Part shown: positions 22,775-35,600 of the stretch, in pieces | How the letters are laid out: each line of letters starts with the position of its first letter | Position numbering within the stretch: the stretch's first letter is position 1 | Assembly (NCBI RefSeq): GCF_947507565.1 | Contig: NC_089188.1 | Location: 1,984,001 to 2,048,000 of the forward strand | Reading direction: 5' to 3' | Origin: Oscarella lobularis | Taxonomy: Eukaryota; Porifera; Homoscleromorpha; Homosclerophorida; Oscarellidae | Length of the DNA: 64,000 nucleotides | Position numbers and translations under genes: made by a program | Notes under the pieces: model-generated | The model's database searches: none | Told to the model about the DNA's origin: nothing | What the model saw: only the letters and a program-made list of their open reading frames with translations

Positions 22775-25407
22775 TTATTTCCAATATTGCGTTTTCGTTT
22801 TCGGATATTTCGTGTCCAAATTGCGTCGTACCTTCGAATGCCCTCCGGCGGAATCCGGTCGAGATTGATCGCTCCTAGGGCTGCGCGTGCTCTTGTCCGA
22901 CTTCGGCGGAGAATAAGAATAAACCGGACTTTGTTTAGAGGAGGGAGACCCGCTAAGATCGAGCGGGGAAAACAGGGTGGAGTCGGGTCGAGACGCAACG
23001 CTCTGTAGGATTCGAGGGAAATGTGACTTTGGGCACTTGGGAATATCTGCGGACTTACTTGGCCCAAAGGACGGCTGGGAAATCGGTGAAGTAGCTTAGA
23101 GGAAAACATAGTTACGTGAAACTGTTCGACTCCTGTTTCGTTCATACCGTTTCTATATGACTTCGCAATTCCTCGTCGCGTGCTGCACTCACATTAGAAA
23201 GAAGGATGCTAAACGGGGTCCATTGCATCATCGTTCCCCCCCCTCACTCTTTCATCGAATCGGTACCTAGATCCGCTCGGCGGCGTTTTATCTGATCGCG
23301 CGGTTTCCCGACGCTCTCGCCTCGACGAGAATAGATCCTTTTCCGCGTTCCCTTTCCTCGTCTCCATCCCGTCTTCGGGTTTGGCGTCCTGTTGCGAAAT
23401 GAGTTCCTCGACGAGTTCGACGCTCTGCTGACACTGGAGTTCGATCAAAGCCCTCAATTTCCCACTCAATTCGTTACTAATATGAAGTAATCGATTAGGC
23501 CCATGAGAAGGGTCAGTGTCTACCTTGACTTTTTCATTTTGGAAGAAGTCTCTTGCTCTTCGCTCAGCATTTCTGTCAGTATCCTCAATCTTTCCTCGTA
23601 GTCTCTACATACCGCTTGGAAGGCCTTCTCTTTCTCTGCGACGTCCTTCTCCCAGTAGCGTTTCACCTGTTTCAGCTCTTCGGAACAAACAAACTTCACT
23701 TCGTCGAGCTACATAACAGACAATGTATGAAGACAATAGAGTCTATTTGCATGTGTAAAAGCTCGTTTCATTCTCTTGTGAGATGAAAACACGGAAGTAA
23801 TGCGTTTCTCCTCACCTGTGCTCTGTGCTCCTCCTTCATCCTTTCCTCGCGTTCGTTGTCCTCGTTTTGCACTTCCATTGTCCTTTTTCTAATTTGAGCT
23901 TCAAACTTAGCCGTCAGTTCCGCCTTTTGCTTCGTCAAACCAGCCAAATACTCGTCGTGTTTAAAGCTAAGTTCCTGTCGAAAATCCTCCTAACAATTTT
24001 ATATACAATCTCGTTACACGCACGCATGTTTCTCTCTCGACTCGTCACACCTGTTTCTTTTCTAATTTCTGACGCTCAATTTGTAATTCCTGAATGACCC
24101 TCTGAGTAGACGACAGCCTTTCTTCGTAATCCTAGCAAGAAAACACTCTACGCCCAACTATAAAAAGTGAATTCTATTAACCTCTATTGACTTCATGTGA
24201 TTAGATGTCTTCTCCTAAGGAAAAATCAAATTTTTGACCAGTAGACGAAAAATTGTTTCTTGTTGATACCTTTTTCTCTTGTATCAAGTCCCAATTGTCT
24301 TCTTCAACCTTCTTCCATTTGCTTTCCAAAACGGCTATCTGATTTTCCTTTTCAACCCTTTCCTACGTAAATCGTCGCTTCAAACGTTGGCACAGTGTAG
24401 AGAAATACAACCTGATAACGTACCCGTTCTAAAGTCTTTACGATTCGCTCGTTTTCCTCAGCAAAGTGAGCCACCTTTTCTCTCTCTTGATTTATTTGAG
24501 TAGCCAATTGATTTTTCTCTCGTTCAGCAATCTCAGTCTAAAAACGTCACGTGCAAAATTGAACACAGATGCATATTTTAATTGCACACCTCTTCCATTC
24601 GAAGCCTTCTAACTTGTACCAACTCCTCTTCAAAGTTTTGGCACTCCTGCCGTAACTCGTCTACTTGAATTTGAAGCTGAATACTTTCCTAGCAAAACAG
24701 GTACGTTTGATCTACTACAAATAATAGTCGAATAACCTGTTTAAATCTCTGGACTTGTTCCTCAAACTGAGCGTTTCGTTCCTGAAGCCAGCTATTCGCT
24801 TTCTTGGTCTCCTCTTCTTTCCTCTGCCATCCACAGACAATATCACCCAAAGTCTAAATTAGGACTATGATACGCACAAGAGTGTCATCCCCCCCTTAAC
24901 TAACTACAGTATACCTTCTCCAACTGTCCAATCATCGTATCTCTTTTCTTATTTACAGACAAAGCTACAGCCAGCTGCTGTTCCACGAACAGAACTTTTC
25001 TTTCCAGCTCGTACACTTTTTCTTCGCACATCTGCACACAAACGTATCTAACGGAGCTTTCTAGATATCGCTCCTGTTGCCACTTTTCTCCTTAGTCGCT
25101 CTCTTTCTAGATTTTGCGTCAAGATTTTCTGATCTCCTCGAGGCGGTGTCAAACTAAGACTTTCCAGCAGCGAAGCGGAACTGTCTCGAAACTGCAACGA
25201 GAACGGTTGCTTTGGAAGAAGCTTGTCTGTATCTGTTTCGCTCTCGTCCGTTCCGAACAGAGGGGGAGAAGAGCCGAGGAGATTTCTCAACTGCGAGCGA
25301 ATCTCCGTCATTTGAGCTACGCTCGACAATTCTTCTTCCTTCTCGAAACTTCCTCTTTCTCTTTCGAATGCTTCGCTCTTGCGACTCGCTTCGGAAGACG
25401 ACGCCAT
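22775..25407 (-). CDS. CNTROB: Centrobin homologue, centriolar coiled-coil protein
   Basis: Centrobin is a daughter-centriole coiled-coil protein needed for centriole elongation. The start at 25407 gives MASSSEASRKSEAFE, then a segment EIRSQLRNLLGSSP and SASLLESLSLTP. The best family block is VEQQLAVALSVNKKRDTMIG followed by QLEKTLGDIVCGWQRKEEE, which corresponds to the centrobin region just after the first helices. Almost continuous coiled coil follows over about ten short exons, 25000-23220, rich in E, Q, K and R with heptad pattern. The C-terminus is disordered Ser/Pro/Arg-rich (SGSPSSKQSPVYSYSPPKS) and ends KTKTQYWK, stop at 22775. It lies head to head with NOP16. Coiled-coil families are easy to confuse, but the conserved block is specific. 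Confidence 0.78.
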
Positions 25408-25480
25408 CGAAAAAACGACAAGACAACATACGGGAAGGCGAGCTGGAGTGTCGTAGTAAAGTGGACGTGGCCGTAGCATC
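25408..25480. promoter_or_regulatory. Bidirectional promoter between centrobin and NOP16
   Basis: Exactly 73 bp separate the divergent start codons of centrobin (-) and NOP16 (+). No TATA box is visible. Function is inferred from geometry. Confidence 0.55.
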
Positions 25481-26415
25481 ATGGCGAGTGCGCGGACACG
25501 CAAAGCGAGAAAGCGAGTGAAAGCGCGCTCGACGAAGCCTGCGTTCAAGCAAAAACGAAAAAATCGAAAGCTGAAGTTTGAGTGAGATACGATGTTGTGT
25601 AGCTACACTGTAATGCAATCTGAATCACGTCTCTTGCGCTTCGTAGAGGCCCGATTGGCGATGCATACGATTCGAAGAAGACGCTTCGGGAGAACTTCAA
25701 AGCGATGGGACTCGTACTCGATCCGAATGAGCCGACCGATGTACGTTCGTGATAAGCTGCAAAGGCGTCTCCTCGAAAAAATGACGAGGGTCCCCGGTAG
25801 TGCCCTGTTATGTCACGTTGGTTTGCGGCGTCCATGAGATCATGTGATTAGCGTTAAGGTGTAGACATGTGGTGTAGATAAGTCCGCAAAAAGGAAGGGC
25901 GTCTCCTCGAAAAAATGCCTATTATGTAACAGAGCCGTGTGAGCTGGACATGGCGTCCATAATGGATGTCGCAGCTCTCTACGGCTCTGGTTACGTAGAG
26001 TTTTGGTCTGGCCTCTGTCAAAGTCCCGGCACATTCGTTGCTGACCTATTTCCTTTATTAGGGTAACAGGACAAAGACAAGTGTTGTGGAAGGTTAGACA
26101 GAGTAGGCTAATACAATTAATTATACTAGATATTCGTTTTCTTTGTCAGCTTTGGAACAAGATGCCGCCTCTAGGCAGAGGAAAGGGCCCAGCCCACGGC
26201 ACATTGCTCCCGGTGAAGCCAAGTTCCTTTCTGATCTCATCCAGAAATATGGCACAAACTACGAAGTTTCACTTCCAAGGAAGCTTTGCGCCATTACGGT
26301 TTGACCTTGTTTTTATTTATAGGCAATGGCTCGTGACGAGTCCAACCGGTACCAACACACACCGAATCAAATTCAACGAAAATGCAGAGCGTTTTTGGAG
26401 CGGCAGCAGTCCTGA
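25481..26415 (+). CDS. NOP16: NOP16 nucleolar ribosome biogenesis protein
   Basis: Nucleolar protein required for 60S (25S/28S rRNA) maturation. Five exons read in frame: 25481-25581, 25647-25740, 26062-26092, 26150-26265 and 26323-26415, giving 144 aa (human about 178). The N-terminus is strongly basic (ARTRKARKRVKARSTK, KQKRKNRKLKFE), a likely nucleolar signal. It is followed by GDAYDSKKTLRENFKAMGLV and LDPNEPTD, then VVEALEQDAASRQRKGP, FLSDLIQKYGTNYEAMARDE and YQHTPNQIQRK. The last two are the family's most conserved segments. Intron 2 (321 bp) contains a second copy of GGCGTCTCCTCGAAAAAATG (25766 and 25899). Confidence 0.9.
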
Positions 26416-26665
26416 GAATGCATTGTATTTAATACATTCTACAGTGCACAAACGCCGCAACAAGAAAATACACTACTAGAACTACTGTAAGAAACTAGTC
26501 AACCCCCGTTTACAGCTAGACTATACAGTCGTTGAGCTTTGCACGCTTTTTTTCTCACAAATAATAATAACAACACAATCAGCACGACCCCCTTTGTTTC
26601 CAAAAGACTGACTAATGATTTTCTGGATACTTAGTCTTACGTGTTCGCTGTACATCCAGTTCACG
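26416..26665. other. Convergent 3' ends of NOP16 and USP9X
   Basis: A 250-bp interval between tail-to-tail genes. No coding feature is seen. It should hold both poly(A) sites. Confidence 0.5.
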
Positions 26666-29600
26666 TTACTTTTTGCCATGGTCCCCGTTGTCGTCGTCGT
26701 CGTCGTCGTCGTCGCCATCGTCGTCCGCTTCGCCGATCGTTTCGTCGTTTCGCACTTGGCCGGGACTGTCGCTCGGAATATTGTCAATCTGGTCCAAATT
26801 GTCGATCGACGTCGTTTTCGTCGGTCGCGAGAATTCCACGCGAGTCCTCGACTTGTCGCGCGCCCACGTAACGCGTTCCGGCGACGATTGGTCCGGCTCC
26901 GACTGGTCCGCACCCGACGACGTCCCGCCGTAGGACTGACTGTTGTGGTACTGACTCATCTCCGGTACGGTCCCGTCAAGCGCTCCCGTCGGACTCTCGC
27001 TTTCGGGAACGTCATCGTCGACCATCGGCTCCGCTTCGTCTTGCTCCTTTATATGAAAATAGAATGCTCTCTGATAAAGAAACGCGTGCATTTCTTACGT
27101 CTTCCGGTAGTAAATCGTAGGCTTTTGTAAGTGTCTGTCTGGCGCTGTTCGACCGTTCCAGAAAATATCTATTTCGGATTATGGCTAGGAGCTGTAGAAG
27201 ATATTATAATGTATTCGTACCCGTTGGACGATTCGTTTGACTGCGCTGGCGGAGACCAGTTGTTGTACGAATATGAGTGACCGTAGGGACGCTAAAGAAA
27301 GGACTTGACCGACGAAGAAACTGAACTATATTTCTTACTTTGTCGAGTTCGTCTCCTAGCCAATCGACTGACGCTTTAAAAGGTCGGTAAATGGACTCGT
27401 CTTTGAGAAGTTCATTCGCCACTCGAGATCTGAGAAAAAGTGAACAGGATCGGAGAAAAGCGCTCATTGAGGAAATTCAACGTACGTTGTGAACAGATTG
27501 ACAAGCATTTTGATGCACTGGTACGATCTCTTCGGCTGGTTATTTGTTGATCTGCGAATTATATCCAAGATACCGTCAAGCTGATCTTCTTGGAATCCTA
27601 AGGAAAAGAGATATCTCCGCCGACAGTATAGCTCTCGTTTGCACGCACCTCTGACGCAGTTTAGGAGACGAGCATGCTGCCAGGAGTCGTCCAGCATGAG
27701 CATACAGTAGAGCAAATCCAAGTAGGGTCGGAGTTCGTACGCGTACGCGTACGTAATCTACGACGCGCGGTACTCTAGCAAACATTCTCGCGTGCCCCCG
27801 AAAAACGAACCTGATAGAGCAATTCGGTTAAAACCATGCGCGACATCGTAGGATTTTCCCAACAAAGAAACTAGGGAGGGAAAAAACGAAATGAAACTAC
27901 GATGTGGGGAGAACGTCGGAGAGACGACGAACTTGAAATAATTGCAAAGTGTCTTCAGCAGCAGCGTTTTCGCTAATGACCTTTTTCAGATACCTAAAAA
28001 AGTGACGTCACATATCGAAGGCACAAAAGCGAAACATACTTCTGATTCTCAAACAAAGCCTCGACAATTTCTGGGTGCATTGCCTCCGGCTGAGACAGCT
28101 CGTAGAACGGATTTGGAGCCGGTTCGGCTTCCTACAGATCAAAGTAGCAAATCTCATCGACGATTATATCATAGGCTGCGTTGCAACCTTGACGCAATGC
28201 TGCATGTGACGGGATACGTCGTAGCAACGCACGAGCACCGACACGACGCTATACAGACGCGACAAATCGGTCGCGTGGTGCCGGTAGCCAATCAGAGCGG
28301 GACCCTCGCCCAAAGCGAGCGCTATGAATAAGGCCGGTACGCGCATTTTCAGCAATTGAGAACGCTGAGAAGAAAAAGCTCGTTTCCGTAAGCGGACGTG
28401 GGGGAGAGGGTTCTCACTGACCTCGGCATGAGAGAAAGAGCAGTACGTCAGAAAGAAGTAGAAATACTGGCTGATGTGACGCTCGTGTTCGCCCACTTCC
28501 TTGTTTAGGAGATTGAGAACGGCTTCTACGATGCAGTCGCTAAGGGTTTGATCTTCGCGAGACGTCGGAGCTGTGAAGGCAATAGTAAATTTTTCGTCTA
28601 AGCTAATCGCTCTTCTTTACCTCCAATAATGTCAGAGGAGGCAGGACCGTAGACAGGCGAGTGATTGACGTAGGGGCCGTCGTTGTGGGAAAAGTAAGCA
28701 AGGTAGGCAAGAAGGCGACTAAAAGCCGTGCGAACCTAAAGCACAAAGAAGTGACTAGGCATCCCCCCTCCCATATCTCTCCCTCACTTCTTGATTGGGA
28801 CACTCGAGGAGATACTCCACGAAGCGTTCCGGATGGCGAAAGAGCGCCGATGTAGCAAACCAGAAACGCATATACTTACTGCACTTGAGCAACGACAGGA
28901 GACTGTTGACCCATTCGCCGGCCAATCCTCGTATCGCCTTTTTCGTTCGAAGGCCGTAGGAAAGCAAGAAATTCGTCAAGAGCTTTAAAACGAGCATGAC
29001 CAATTTCTCCTGCGTTTCCTTCTGCAAGAAATCCGATCGTTATAGAGAAATCGATATTAGATTGAGTCAATGATTCGGTTACCATCGGCTCGACGACAGT
29101 GAGAGGGGCGACCGAATCGACGAGGCTTCTCATGAAACGAAAATTTTCTATACTGAACAACGCCTTCAGATGCATAAATTCGAGATTTTCTTTCTGTATT
29201 CCGCGCTCGATTGCGCCGGCAAGAACAGGCAGTTTTCCCGCATCGCTGTTGACCGCCTCTGCGAAAAAAAGATTCGTCGTGCGGCGAGAAAAGACGCTAA
29301 TTCGCGAACCGGTGAAGGGCGAATCGACGCGTTCGTAGAACAGCAGGTAGCCGTTCCACCAGCGCTTCTGACGACGATACTGCATCCTAAACAATCGCGT
29401 TTATGCGAGTTCAAACCCTAAAACGGTTCTCTCTTTTCACCTTTTCGTAACGTGGTCGTACGTCTCGCCGACGAATTCGCCACCGAAGCATTGAGCTTTC
29501 AATTCCTAGATAAAACCAGGAGTGCGCAGGAGGCCTTTCTTTCTCTAAAAAACAAACGCACCTCGTCGTCGTCCATCTTCGCTTCGGACACTTCGCCGTC

Positions 29601-32600
29601 TTCAAATTTGTACCACTGAGCCCCACTTTCGCCCAACCTGAAACCAACACCAGTGTCAAAAAAAAAGATATCATCTGATAAAGAAAAACCTCTGCATTAT
29701 GAAACTGTAGTAGTGGCCTCCGCTTGCCTGGCCGCTGTGTACGACGACGCCAGCAAGACTGTACTTAGTGCATTGCTTATTCTTCTCGTCTCCCACGTCG
29801 CTTTTTTCTCTCTCGTCGTCGCCTTCGTCGTCGCTGTTCACGTCGACGCGTTCGCCTTCGATTTTCGCCAGGCCGTCGACAGTGTACGGTTCCATGTCGA
29901 GTTCGCGCGGAACTTCCATGTAGTCGTTGAATTTGACAGCGCAGTCACTGGACGTGGTATAAAACGCGAGGCAATATAGTGTACGAAAGCTCTATTACCG
30001 TTCCCAATCGTAGCCGAATCGTTTGAGCTGTATCATCAGCACAGGAGGCAACGATTTGATGCACATTCTCTTCACCGTGTCAACCTGCAACAGGCGCGCA
30101 TTTTCTCTAAGAAATCGAAGGAGGAAACGACGCGGCGGACCTTTCTGTTGCATTTCTCGCAGAAATACGCGTTATCGCCCTCGAGCAAATCGCCTTTGAC
30201 GTACTGCTCCAACGACTCGAGGAGATGACCGTGATAGCGAATGTCCACGGAGAGCGACATGAATTTCTCCTCGCGAGCGTATCGGTGCGGACAGCCTTTG
30301 CAAATTTTCTGATCGGCAAAAGAACCGCCGAGAACCTTCGACACGATTTCCTCGTGACCCAACGTTTTCAAGCCCTCGTCTATGCAGTCCACAACGCCGT
30401 TGAAGAACTCCATGGCGTCCTGTTGTTCGCGCACGTTCACCGGCCGATCGCCCATTCTACACAGCAAAGAGCGCTGAAGGAAAGGAAGAAACGCCTATAC
30501 GGATTTTCGTACCTGAACGCTTTCCAGAGACCCCGTGGCGTGTAATACTGAAGGCGACTCTTCATCAAATGACCGAAAATGCATTGGACTTGCTTCACGA
30601 CGCCCAAGCGATACGCCTTGATGTTGTCCGCGCTGTTGCCCCCCCTTTCCGCCGTTCCATCGTCGCCGTCTACTTTTTCGTTTAGACGCTGCACGACCCA
30701 AAAAGCGATGAGACTTTTTCTCGATTCGCTTTTCTCGCGCGAACGCACCTGATTTTTTTCGTTCTTTTCGTCGACGAACGACGGCTCCTCTTCTTCGCCT
30801 TCTTTCCACAGGCCTTTGACTTTGAGAATGCCGTCTCGCACCGAGGGAACCATAAACAGCTACGAGAGGAAGAAATCCTAAAAATGCAGGCAGAGAATCA
30901 AAAGGGAAAAAAAACCATTTGCAAAACGGAATTCATGTAGCACGTGGCTCCGGCATTTTTTAGTCCAACAAAACCACGGATCGGTCTAGCGCCAATGGGA
31001 GGCATGTATTCCCACTCCATCAACGGCATTTCGTGTTCTAGAATTCAAAATAGCCCATTAGACGCCCAGACTACAATAATAATAAGTAGCTGTCTATATT
31101 TCATTTAGCGAAACCTCTTCGATTATTCGGTGGTGCTTACCAGAGTAGAAAAGTTCGTCCTGAAGCTGGCAGAGTCGTTCCATATTAGGAATGCAGTTGC
31201 AGCACAAGACGACAAGTAGATCATAGGCAGCAAGTTGCGTAGAATGCGACGAACAAATCACGTGCATCGACTCAGAGGGAAGATGAGCTGCAAAAAAGTG
31301 TTCATTCGCAAAAGGGGATAAGAAATCCCTTAGCCTCGCGCCAACTCACAGACTCCCTTTTTGTAGAGACTGAGCTGCTTCGACGCCGGGCAGAGAAACT
31401 CTTCGACGAGCTCCTGGACGAGGTTCTCGCCCCCATTTTCTGCTGATCCGAGTCGACGCTTCACTTCTTCCGGTTGAAATTGCAACAGTTCTTTCGCAAT
31501 TTTTAAGCGACCTTCGAGAAGAGTATCTTCGACTGTCGTACAGCCTCGAGACGACTGGAAGTCAGCCTGGTGAGGAGTTAGGAGTTTCAATGGATGTGTC
31601 GTCTCCTGGGGCTTACTTTGACTTTTTTCAGCCACTCCACTTCGAGTTTCAGTTTGTGATAGGCGTCGAAAGCAAACGCCTCCGTCTGCCGCACATTGCT
31701 TAGCAATCTGAAGGCAAGAAATAATCCATTCTATTTTACCGTCAAAAAATGCCTGCTTACTTGCAAAGAAGAGTGAAATATTCGGAAGAAGACCGTTCGT
31801 TCTCCGAAACTACAGTCTAGCACACAAATGTATAAAACAAGGAGTAACGTATCGAAACTTACGGATAGATCAGTGAACAAGAGCGTGAGAAGGAAACGAA
31901 GAGGGTTCGGCGTCGTGGAGCATCGAGTCACCATGAGGAAAAGTTGATCACAGACAGTGAGCCGAAGAGGCCTAAAAGCGCACGTCGTGCAAATTTTTCC
32001 CCTTCGCGCATTTCAGAACGTTCACCTGTTTCTACTCATTAGCAATAGGTCTATAATAAACGTCTGCCAGTCGCGCTCTTTGATCAAGGATTCCTGCAAG
32101 TTGGGCTGAAGTGCGAGTAGAGTGGAAAGCACCTAGTGTCCAGATTTGAGATCTTTACAGCACCGGGGTGGCTCCACCACTTACCTCCAAAGATTCTTTA
32201 CAAAGTGAAGCGCTCTCTGAATCAATGGGTTTCTAGACAGAAAAGAGAGAATAAAAAAACGCGACTATAGGATTGACGTCGCCGCACCGATTCCATGGCC
32301 TTGTGAATCGCGTCCACTGACGCCTTGGCTAAGTGAGCGGCTCCCGCCGCCGCGCTCCAGGCGAACCGCTGTATACAACAAACCGTTTCTAAAGTGACTA
32401 GATTCACGTCGTCTAAAACCTACGCGAGAAACAAGAAAAAATGAAGAAAAAATTATTACGAGATATTGTAACGCACTGTCTTTGAAGCCGATTGGCCTAT
32501 CCAGTTGACAATCTGTCTCAGTAGTAAGTCCGAATGAATGCTAGGTAGGTGCAAAAGCGCTTCGCGTAGCTGTTCGACTCGGCCGCACGCGGCCGCCTCT

Positions 32601-35600
32601 TTCGTTGGACTTTCACTGGTCAACTCCTTCGCCCAATGAAACGCTTGAACCATTCCGAGCGATGCGAGAAAGAGACGCAGCAGTCTTATAGTCACATGAT
32701 AAATCGATCTTGAAAGAAGGGAGAATTTTACGAAAGTCATTCGCTAGTTTTATTGGAAATAAACTCACTTTCTCGTGTTCACGTCGGCGTCCTTGACGAA
32801 ATCGGGACTCTCCAGCAATTTCAGAAGCAGTCGAATGCCCCCGTTTTCGATGAACCAAAGCTGAAACGAATCCGATTGCTCGTCGTCGGGAGACGACGTC
32901 GCAGGAAGAAGAAGCGACTGCAAAACCTAGATAGAAAGAGAAAAGATACGTCAATATCTCCCACGGGTAAGAGTCGTAATTTTCCGCACCTCTAGATGAT
33001 AGAGTGTGTGAAGCGGAGGAAGTTGAAAACACATCTCCTCGAGTTGCTTAAAACCTCCTTTGTCTTTGCACTGACAAATTTTCTCGAGTATTTTCTGATC
33101 GGACGGAATCAAGTCCAACAGTTCGCGCGCCCTGTCGCGAAGAATGGACGCGTTCAACTGGCTTCCCATCTGACCAATTTGAAGGAGAAGCGAACAGTGT
33201 TTCGGATCCCTAGCCATTATCTGAACAGCAAAGCGACGCTAGAACGATTTTAGTACGAAAACGGGAGCGTATACCACTCCAGGAAGACTTTGCTCTGTCT
33301 CGGAACTCGAAGTGCTGTCAAAAAGAGTCGGTGGCGAATTCGTCGACGAATCGGAAGAGGAATCCTGAGACGGCGATCCGTGTCGTTTATAACGAATTTT
33401 CGCGGACAAAACCTGAAAAGAAATTCAGAGGGAGTCCGCCTTGGCTACTTTCCCCACTCACCGCTCTCTCTCGAATCGAAAGCTGGTGCATCAGTCGGCG
33501 ATCTTCCACCGGATTCACCACCTCTCCGTTGAGAAATAAATCGATTTTGATTCCCTGCGACGACGACCCTTTTTTCCTATAATAACGAAAATCTAATGCC
33601 CACTCTCCCCAAACTTTCTTTCCCCGTACAATCGTATGATCTTGCGACGCAACGCTCCTAAAGATTCGTTGCCGTGCGTCGACACTTCCAAATCCTCCTG
33701 TCGTCCCGACGGAAGAGGAAAGCGCACGGTCAACATGATGTGTTTCCCAAGCGACGACCTGAGTTATTCGAGATCGTCGTATATCCAATAATGACAATAC
33801 GCCTCTCTCCCTCTCGCTTTCTTACTTTCCGTGGGGCAGAAACGTTCTCTCGCCTTTGTGAGCGTCGTCGCATTGGGCGATGTATTCTCGAAGAAGCGTC
33901 AGACAGCGGACCATTTGAGTGACGTGCACGTGCCGTTCGGGCGCCTCAAGACGAACTTTCAGCACTTCGAAAGACGTCTCGAGATGCTCGAAACATTTTC
34001 CTATGAAATCTACGTGAATGGCCACCTGTAGAGAGACAACAAAAGCGAAACGATCAATAAAAACCCACTCTGTTCTCCTCTCGTCATTGGCTCACTTGAC
34101 GGGTCAATAGAGTAGGCGAGAGATGAGTGTGAACGTCTTTCATGAGTTCTATTGCCTTGAACACGATTTCATCAGCGCCACATAGAATCACCTAGAGAAT
34201 TGAAAATCCTAGCAAAGGGCCTAAGGAGCCTACATATGTATGACAAAGTAAGGAATACATATACAAGATGATGATGCACAGGGTTCTGCCGAGAATTTTT
34301 TCAGTGTGGGAAGAAGGTCTGGAAAATTGTCCAAGACACTTTTATGAATCGTCTAAGGCAAAATTGTCTTGGACCATTTTCAAAACTGTCTTGGACCATA
34401 TTTAAAACCATTTTAAAAATTGTCTTGAACGTTCGAACGGGAAGAAGGCAAAGGCATACGGAGAAGGCAAAGGCATAGGGAGAAGGCAAAAGGCATAGGA
34501 GAAGGCAAAAGGCATAGGAGAAGGCAAAAGGCATAGGGAAAAGGCAAAAGGCATAGGAGAAGGCAAAAGGCATAGGAGAAGGCAAAGGCATAGGAGAAGG
34601 CAAAAGGCATAGGGAGAAGGCAAAAGGCATAGGGAAAAGGCAAAAGGCATAGGGACAAGGCAAAGGGCATAGGAGAAGGCAAAAGGCATAGGGACAAGGC
34701 AAAAGGCATAGGGACAAGGCAAAAGGCATAGGGACAAGGCAAAGGGCATAGGGAGAAGGCAAAGGGCATAGGGACAAGGCAAAAGGCATAGGGACAAGGC
34801 AAAAGGCATAGGGAAAAGGCAAAAGGCATAGGGACAAGGCAAAAGGAATAGGGAGAAGGCAAAGGGCATAGGAGAAGGCAAAAGGCATAGGGACAAGGCA
34901 AAAGGCATAGGGAGAAGGCAAAAGGCATAGGGACAAGGCAAAAGGCATAGGGAGAAGGCAAAAGGCATAGGGAAAAGGCAAAAGGCATAGGGACAAGGCA
35001 AAAGGCATAGGGAGAAGGCAAAGGGCATAGGGAGAAGGCAAAGGGCATAGGGAGAAGGCAAAAGGCATAGGGACAAGGCAAAAGGCATAGGGAAAAGGCA
35101 AAAGGCATAGGGAAAAGGCAAAAGGCATAGGAGAAGGCAAAAGGCATAGGGAAAAGGCAAAAAGAATAGGAAGAAGGCAAAAGGCATAGGAGAAGGCAAA
35201 AGGCATAGGAGAAGGCAAAAGGCATAGGAGAAGGCAAAAGGCATAGGGACAAGGCAAAAGGCATAGGGACAAGGCAAAAGGCATAGGGACAAGGCAAAAG
35301 GAATAGGGAGAAGGCAAAAGGCATAGGAGAAGGCAAAAGGCATAGGACAAGGCAAAAGGAATAGGGAGAAGGCAAAGGCATAGGGAGAAGGCAAAAGGCA
35401 TAGGAGAAGGCAAAGGGAATAGGAGAAGGCAAAAGGCATAGGGACAAGGCAAAAGGCATAACGTTTTAGTAGTGTATGGGTCGGCGATAGGCGAGTGAGG
35501 GTCGGGGCCGACCCATGCCGACCCACGTGGGCAGAACCCTGGATGCATATGGGGAGTCTTTCTGTTTTTTTGCCGTACCTTCCATATGTAGTCGATTCCG

